Shown here piece after piece: positions 15,901 through 24,900 of a DNA stretch of 26,554 bases (position 1 is its first letter; each line of letters opens with the position of its first letter). The position numbers were made by a program, and so were the translations under genes. The notes below the pieces were generated by a model. That model did no database searches and was not told the origin of the DNA. It was given only the letters and a program-made list of their open reading frames with translations. The DNA is from Baffinella frigidus (taxonomy: Eukaryota; Cryptophyceae; Cryptomonadales; Baffinellaceae): the NCBI GenBank assembly GCA_026770585.1, contig MU646625.1, forward strand, positions 397,774 to 424,327, read 5' to 3'.

Positions 15901-18900
15901 CTATTTGGGCGCGGGGGCTTTCTTGTAGTTCTGCTCGACGATGGAGTACAGGAGGACGCCGCCCATGGCAATCGCCGAGCCCAAGATCCCTGCGCGAGGG
16001 GGAGAGAGGCCTTCGTTAATAACACCATAATCGTCAACACCATCATTAACATCATAATCGTTTACACGATAATCAACACCATACTCGTGAACACGATAGT
16101 CAACACCATACTCGTCAACACTTGAATCAACAGGTTGTGCTCTAGGTCAGACAATCAATTTCGTGTAGTTCTGCTCGACGATGGAGTACAGGAGGACGCC
16201 GCCCATGGCAATCGCCGAGCCCAAGATCCCTGCGGGCGGGGGAGAGCGGTTATTACGCATCACACCCAACATGGCCACCACGGATCCCCTTCCGTGCAGG
16301 CCGAGGCCTGGATCCCTGCGGGGGCCTGCGGGGGAGAGAAGGTGAGATACTGCACTTGACACGGTGGTGCACCAAGGGTATAGACGACACTCGAGTGTCG
16401 TGGATGCCTCCGCGGATGCCTCCACGGAGCCATCCGCATTTCTAAGTGAGAGAATCGGGTGGTCGTGTGGTTCTGCTCGACGATGGAGTAGAGGAGGACG
16501 CCGCCCATATTGGCAATCGCCGAGCCCTGGATGCCTGCGCGAGAGAAATGACGTTGGAAAGGGGTCCAGGGCTGAACTCTTTTTTAAGGAGAGAGAGGCC
16601 TTCGTTGAATACTTCGTTGATGACAAATGAGAACGAGGTGCAATGTGTGATCCGGGAGGGGCCAGAGCCATCGCCGAGCCCAGGATGCCTGAGGGGGAGA
16701 GAGAGGGCGTTGATAATAGAACCCGACCACGAGATCCAATGCGACATTGGTCAAGGAGAGGGGCCTGCATCAACGCCACCACGGCCGCTGTGGCGTTGGA
16801 AAGGGGTCCATGGCTGAACCCTTGTCTAAGGAGAGAGAGGCCCTTCGTTAATAACAACGAGAAGGGGTCCCTGCGCGACAAGGAACTTCGCCAACACCAA
16901 CTTCGTTCATGCCAACTTGGTTAATACCACACTCAGTTACTACCAAACTTGGTTACAAGGAACTTCGTGAACACAAACTTGTGGCGAAGGCGAGGGCCAT
17001 TAGATCGACTGTTGTCGGGGTAAGGCCCTATCCCTTAAGTGGCGGACGGGCGATTAATCGCCCTAACTCGCCCTAGGCAGGTCCTAAGGCCCTACCGTAG
17101 GGCGTATGAGCTTACTCGCCACTTAAGGGATAAGTCGGCACGGCGCTTCCTCTCAGAGTTGGGGGGTCAGGCTCGGGAGGGGTGCGCACCGGTGGGGGTC
17201 ATCGGGTTGGAGAATGCGATTGAGGTGGCGATCAGGATCACCACCCGCTTCACCGTGTTGCCTACACCCTACACCCTACACCCTAGACCCTAGACCCTAG
17301 ACCCTAGACCCTGCACCCTGCACCCTGCACCCTACACCCTACACCCTGCACCCTGCACCCTAGACCCCACACCCTGCACCCTACACCCTACACCCCACAC
17401 CCCACACCCCACACCCTGAACCCCATGAGATAAGAGGGAGACGTGGACGAGGGTCGGGAGGGATGCGGACCGGTGGGGGTCATCGGGTTGGCGAATGCGA
17501 TTGAGGTAGCGATCAGGATCACCACCCGCTTCACCGTGTTGCCCACCGCCTGGAAGACGCACCCACACGTTAGTTTCACCCCCGAATTATCCCGTAAGTG
17601 ACCAACGGGCGAACAATCGCCCGTGGAAGCCCTAGGCAGGTCCTAGGGCCCTACGGTAGGGCGTATGAGCCTTCTGGTCACTTAAGGGATAGCGTCATCT
17701 CTCGCACACAAGAGAGAGAGAGACATTTGTTAATAGCAACACGGTCGCCATGCATGCACCCCCACCCACTTAGCAGCGACCGAAGACCTTTTCGCCTTGA
17801 ATCCAAGGTGAAATTCCGGTTAAGTTAAGAGGTCAATGAATAAAATTCTAGTACAAATCGTTTAGATGGAATCCGTGAAGCCCCCGGTGCCTGCTAAGTG
17901 GGAGGCTGCGTCTGGATTTCTAGATCATGTAACAGGTTGTGCTGGATCGCTTCACCGTGTTGCCCACCGCCTGCGACATAGGAGAGAAATGCGGCCATCT
18001 AGTCGTAAAACTCCTGGAAAGTTCGGTAGTTTCTCCTACGGCATTGCCTAGGACCTCCTACCGTAGGCCAAAATCCTAGGATATTTTGGTCATAGGAGCC
18101 TTACGGCCTACGGTAGGTAGGTCCTACCTAAATCCGTAGGGAAACTACCGAACTTTCCAGGAGTTTCCCTATGACATTAGGGATCGAACCCAACATGGCC
18201 ACCACGTGTCACAAGTTGACACCCCAGGTTTGCGGGGGGCAAACCCGTCAACGTTGGAGCGGGAAAGCGCCAGGGGGGAGCAAATTTCTGAGCCCAAATA
18301 GACCGAGGCGGATCTAGACCCGGGTGGGGATATAATTGTTGGAACCATTCTACCTTGGAGCCATTTCGGGAATAGACTATCCCTTAATTGGCCAGTAGGT
18401 TCACACGCCCTACTGTAGGGCCCTAGGACCTGCCTAGGACCTCGTGGCCGTCAAAGTTGACTGTCTGGCCACTTAAGGGATACCTGAGCGACCGGCGAGA
18501 CGAGCCCGAGGACCTTGAACGCGAACTCGTTGTACGTGTACAGGAAGAACCCTGCGTTTCGGGTTTCGGGTTACGGGTTTCGGGTTTGAGGTTTGGGGTT
18601 TAGGGTTTAGGTTTTGGGGGTTGGGGGTTAGGGGTTGGGGTTCAGGGTTTGGGGTTTGGGGGTTGGGGTTTAGGGTTTGGGGGTTGGGAGTTGGGGTTTA
18701 GGGTTTAGAACCCTGCGCGCGAGCGCCGTGTGACGGTTAGGGCGGGGGACGCGGACCCACACGGTGGACTACGAACCGTTCATCAAAAGTCAACTTGCCT
18801 CAAGACAATTAACTTGATGTTTTTTTTCTGATGCAAATTGGTCACATATCACCCTGGAATCCAGGGACAACGAAACCCTCGTAGCCCACCGTGTGGATGC

Positions 18901-21900
18901 TAGCATGTACTGCACACTTGGTGAACGTCGACGCTTTCTAGCTCTGCGTGGGTAAAACCGGGCTCGCCATAAAAGGATTTTAGTTGTCTCTTTGTACCGT
19001 AGTTCCTGCACTAAATGTGTTTTATGGCGAGCCCAGTTGAACCGAACACGGTTGGTACAAATCAATTTAAAATTATCCCAAAGGAGCTGCCTCACTTAAT
19101 AAGGGCTCCTCAAAGCCAGAAGAAGGGAACTTCGGGCGTACCAGAGGCGAGGAGGGTGGTCGCGAGCTTGGTCTGAGTCATGTCCTTGACAGCAATCCCG
19201 TGGTTCACTTTCCCTTAGCCATCGGTCAACATATCAACGGGCCTACTCGAAGAAAGGAGTCCCGCTGGCAACAAACTAGTACGAATAACGAAGAAAGACG
19301 CACAAATAACAGAAACACGTACGAATAACGAAGAAAGCAGTACTACTACCGAAGAAAGAAGTACTAACACCGAAGAAAGACGCACTAATAAAGAAGAAAG
19401 ACGTACCCGAGGCGATGAGGGTGGTCGCGAGCTTGGTCTGAGTCATGCCCTTGACAGCAATCGCCGCGTTCCACGCAGGCAGAACCTGCGAAAAGGGGGA
19501 GGGGCGTTAATCCTGCGGTACCAACCCAGCCGCACTGTGAGCGGCAATGGCTGGGGATGTGTACTGCCAGGGGGGGGGTGGGGGGGGGTAGGTTAAAGAC
19601 CCCCCGGTACCATTAAAGCACCCCTTTGAATGGTACCATCCTAGCCGCAATGAATTGAAGGGGGGTGGTCGCGAGCTTGGTCTGGGTCATGCCCTTGACA
19701 GCAATCGCCGCGTTCCACGCAGGCAGAACCTGCGAAAAGGGGGGGGGCGTTAATCCTTCGGTACCGTGGGGGGCGTTAATCCTTTGGATGTGTACTGGGG
19801 GCCGCAGGAAATCTCATATGGAAACAGATACACGCCCCCAGTACCATTAAAGCACCCCTTTGAATGGTACCATCCTAGCCGCAATGAATTGAAGGGGGGT
19901 GGTCGCGAGCTTGGTCTGGGTCATGCCCTTGACAGCAATCGCCGCGTTCCACGCAGGCAGAACCTGCGAAAAGGGGGGGGGCGTTAATCCTTGGGTACCA
20001 ACCGAGCCGCACTGTGAATGGCACGGACCCAGCCGGAATGCGTGGCGGGTTTGTACGAATGAGAGGCACGGTTCGCCGCTTTCAAGTTAATCTCGAAACA
20101 TAACTGAATCACTTGCGATTGTATGCCATGTCACTCCTGGATTTTATGCCTAACATAGCATATTCGCCGGTATCTTAAGAGTTGGAAGCCCTTAAGATGC
20201 GCACCTGTTTCAGTCGTGTTCCGAAATGAAAGTGCTCAAGGGCTCCTCCTCTCACTCGTAAGCCTTAAGTTGGTTTAGGGTGATTAGACTAATCCGAGCG
20301 AGTTGCCCGGCTATTCAAAAGTTGACAGTCTGGATCTGTGCGGACTATTCAAAAGTTGACAGGCCGGGTGCCTGGTACAGATCCGTCATTTTTCGGGCGA
20401 ACCGGGCCTTGAGGATAAGCGCAATGGGCAAGCAGATGAGCGTCGCGATCACCGTCTATCTGGTTCCACCAATTTTTTGAGCCCGGGCTCTTTTCCGCTC
20501 CAAAGTTGACGGATTTGTACCACACACCCAGCCTGTCAACTTTAGAATAGCCGGGCAGGGCAACTTGAGTGAGGCAGGGCGTGGGGGTTTGGGTTTAGGG
20601 TGAGAACCTTGGAGTGTTCGAGGATGAGCGCGACGGGCAGGCAGATGAGCGTGGAGATCATCGTGACGACCGCGAACGTGTTTGCCGAATCCATGTTCTC
20701 GCCCTGGTAGAAAAAGACTTGAGGTTTAGGGTTTACACCAGGTCAGGCTCTCTTTTTACATGTCGGTTGTAGCCGCACGTCCACGTTTCAAGGAAATGGA
20801 ATCTTGGAGGAGACTTCTCGGCAGGCGAAGAGGTGTTTCGTCGAAGAAAACGCTCCAGATGTTTGTGTGTCTAGGACAGTAGGCTGGGGGGAGGTCTTCC
20901 AAACTGAAGGTTCCCGCTTCGAATCTAGCCTGTGGCCGTAGGGTAGGGTAGGGTAGGGTAGGGTAGGGTGGGGTAGGGTACGGTACGGTGGGGTGGGGTA
21001 GGGTAGGGTAGGGGTTTTGCGAGGCGAACCTGGTCGCCAGAGGACATGGCGATTTTCGAGAAGACTGCTCGCGAGGCGAACAGCAGGTTCGACATCTGAA
21101 GAGGGGCTCCGGTTTACGGTTTGGGTTGCAAGGTTTGAGGTTTGGGGTTTACGGTTTGGGTTGCAAGGTTCACGGCTGAAGGTTTGGGGACATCTGTCCA
21201 GAGTTAGGGTTTCTGGTTTGGTGCTTGGTGTTTGGTGTTTGGTGTTTGGTGTTTGGTGTTTGGTGTTAGGCGTTTAGTGTTTGGTGTTTTGGTATTTAGG
21301 GAACAAAAAGGAAACAGCATGTTCGACATCTGCCCCAGGTTTAGGGTTTAAGGTTTCATGGTTTAGGGTTGGGGTTCAGGATTTAAGGTTCAGGATTTGA
21401 CGTTCAGAATTTGGAGTTGGGGTTTGGGGTTCGCGCGTTCAGGATTCAGGGCTTGGAGTTTGACCATGGCACAGCTAAAGCCCACGTGGACGACATTCCG
21501 GTCTGGGGTTCAGAAACCCCTTCAAACACCCTAGCGCCTGACACCCTAGCGCCTGCCAAACCGCGAGTCTTGGCCGCAGCGCACGAACCCGTCGAAATGG
21601 TTTAGGGCGTGGGGTGTGGGGTTCGCGCGCGAACCCTAACGGAGTACGGTTTACAGTGTGGGGTGTGGGGTGTGGGGATTGGAGGGTTTGGGGTTTGACC
21701 ATGGCACAGCCGAAGCACGCCCACGTGAACGACAGCTCTCCGGCTGACGCCAGCCCCACCCCGAACATAACCTGTTTATGGTGTGGGGTTTATGGTTTGG
21801 GGTTGAGGGTTTGGGGTTTGGGGTTTGTGGTTTGGGGTTTAGGGTTTGGGGTTTGGGGTTTGGGGTTTGGGGTTCAGGGTTAATCATTTAGAGTCTGGGG

Positions 21901-24900
21901 TTTAGGGTTCAGGGTTTAGGGTTTAGAGATTATAGTGCAGCGTTTAGGGGTCTAGGTTTGAGGTTTTAGGGCTGGCCGCAACAACTCAGGTGTTAAGGTT
22001 TAGCGCACAGGAATGAGAAACGCGTACACGGGAGCAGCCATGACACTCCCGGCAAAGATGGCCGAAAGCACCCCCCTACCCCCAGCCCCCCCCCCAAACA
22101 CTCGGTATTGTCGAGGGATCAGGGTCTAGGGTTTAGGGTGTATGGTGTAGGGTTCGGGGTTCAGGGGAAAGCATGGTGAATATTAGGGGGATTAGCGCAC
22201 CGGGATCAGCGAGGCGTACACGGGCGCAGCCAAGACACTCCCAGCGAACATCGCGGAGAGCACCCCCTCGCCCCCAACCTCTAACCCCCACACCCTAAAC
22301 CCTAAACACTCCCCCCAAACCCCACACCACGTCCCGACAACCAAAACGGCCCTCCCCTCTTCGTAAAACCACGGGTTCAGGGACTAGGGATTAGAGGGTG
22401 TGGAGAGAGCACCGGGATGAGCGAGGCGTAGACGGGCGCGGCCATGACAGCCCCCGCGAAGATGGCCGAGAGCACCCCCCTGCCCCCAACACTGGCTCCG
22501 CACGCCCAACAAACCCTAACACCTAATATCCCTACTTCGACACCCAAAGCTCCTACCCTACCAGCCTAAAATCCCTACTTGAACACCCAACGCTCCTACC
22601 CTACTAGGGTTCAGGGTTCGTCGCATAGCACGGCTGCGGGAAGCTGGGGGTTACGGTTGAGGGTTGAGAGTTGAGGGTTGAGGGATTAGAGATTAGGGAT
22701 TGGGGATTCGCGGGGTTGGGGTTTACCGGGATGAGCGAGGCGTAGACGGGCGCGGCCATGACAGACCCCGCGAAGATGGCCGAGAGCACCGCCGCGAACA
22801 CTGGCTCCGCCGCCTTCACCACGTGCACGAAGCTGCGTTCGGTCGTAATGGTCAAACTTCGGTTGGTCGCACTGGTCAAATCATGAAGATATTTGACTGT
22901 GCATGACGATATTTGACTGCCAGTTTGGGGTCCGGGCGTAGGGTTGAGAAGATCGCGGAGAGGACAGCGGCAAACACTGGCTCGGCCGCCTTCACCACGA
23001 GCACGAAGCTGTGTTCGATCGTATTGGTCAAATCATGACGATACTTGGGGGATCGAGAGGGTTTTGTGGGGGGGGGGTCAGTCCACGAAGCCGCATTCGG
23101 GTGACCATACTGCAAACCATGAATAAACCTCTTTAGGGTTGAGAATACTGGCTCCGCCGCTTTGACCACGTGCACCAAGCTGCGACAGCGACAGTGGGTT
23201 CTCGGGCGTGATGATATCGTCATGGTTTGACCAGTTACATCGTCATAAGTTGGCCACTTAAGACAACATCATCGTCTAAGCCGAACACCCTCCAACGTGG
23301 CTACTGTTCACCGTGTACAAAACCTGGTGTTCAGTACAAGCCTGGTGGGGTGGAAGGAGGAGCAACCTGACAGGCTCGTCTTGAGGCTCATAGACTTTTG
23401 TTTTGAGTCACTCATCTCCAGGCTAGGGAGTAATAGAGAAGGTGACACGCCCGGCGGAAGGGGGGGCAACCTGAAAAGTTCAGTGCGCCTAGAGTTGACC
23501 GCGTACAAACCTGTTGTTGATACGACAAGCCTGGTGGGGTGAAGGGGGGGGCAACCTGACTGCGCAGGGTGGGGTTTTGAGGGTTGAAGTTTGGGGTTTG
23601 AGGTTTGGGGGTTGAGGTTTGGGGTTTTGAGAGTTGAGAGTTGAGGGTTGAGGTTTGGGGTTCGAGGTTTGAGAGTTGAGGGTTGAGCTTTGGGGTTCGA
23701 GGTTTGGGCGCAACCTGACGGCGCCGAGACCCATGGAGAGGACCGTGACCAGGTGCCCCACGCCTGCCCGACCGCCACAATGTTAGACCAGGAATCACGA
23801 TTTAGTAGTGAGTTGACGATGCCCGGCCGCCACAGCGTGAGACCCCGTACCAAACTTCACTAACCCGGGGGGTTCGGGTGCGGGTTTATTGTTAAGTACA
23901 GAGCCACAACGGTACGAGTCCCGCGTGGTCCTCAATCCTGAACCCTAAACCCAAACCCATGGAAAGGACCGTCCCCAGGTTCCCCACGCCTGCCCGACCG
24001 CCGCAATGTTAGACCAGGAAATCACGACTTAGTAGTGACTTGACGATGCCCGACCGCCACAGCGTTAGCGCGGTTCTCGCATCTGGTGGCCACAGAAAAT
24101 TCACAGGCTAACGTCCTGAAAACCGGGTAGTTGAGCCTACGGTATTGCCTGCGGTAGGCCGTAGGGGCCTAGGGGGGGTCCTAAGAAACATTAGGTCTTA
24201 GGGGCCCTACGGCCTACCGTAGGCAATACCGTAGGCCTAACTACCCGGTTTTCAGGACGTTACCCCATTAAAATATGAAGCAATGACACACGTTCGAAGG
24301 TGTCCCACGCCTGTCCGACCTCCACAATGTTAGACCCCGCACACTTCACCAACCCAATGGGGTTGGGGTGAGAGTGCACTGCTGCGTGCAGAGTCACAAC
24401 CGTTTCTGCATCACTCAAGCGGGAAATGTGACTGTCCGGAATTGCGGGTGCAAAAAAAATGAAGTGTGGGGAAACCGTGGGTAGGTAGGGGCAACCCCCG
24501 GGGGGTAGGTGGGGGCAAACCGTTAAATACAGCGATCTTCTGGAGGGCGTCGATCCCGGACTTGGACGGCTTCGGGATCTGCCGCCGCCAGCCATCTCGC
24601 GCGTTAGCGCCGCACACCGCGCTTCAAATCAAGCCACCCTGGATGGAACATTATGGAATTTTGAGCATTCTTAAGTCAACTCCCCTTGGAACACGCCACT
24701 TTGTGGCGTGCCCGTGATGAATGGATCTGGTACAAAAAGGTCTAATATGTATTTTAGTGGTATAAATCATGTCAACTTTTGCGATAAAGGGTTATTCGGG
24801 ATTTGGCCGCAAGTCCCCTCCAGGTTGGTGTCCATCAGAAATGGGGAAAACTTCGGGGAGCTGATCCCGCAGCTTTGGGACCTGCCCCACCCCCCGTATC

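Noticed and set aside
16147-16881. A 244-codon minus-strand frame
   Set aside because: It is a read-through of several exon 12 echoes and intron sequence; only the short echo parts have protein resemblance.
23308-23853. A 181-codon minus-strand frame with NPKPQT-type repeats
   Set aside because: Translation of telomere-like repeats plus exon 4 in the wrong frame; similar PNPKPQT frames at 5686-6031 and 21651-21887 have the same cause.
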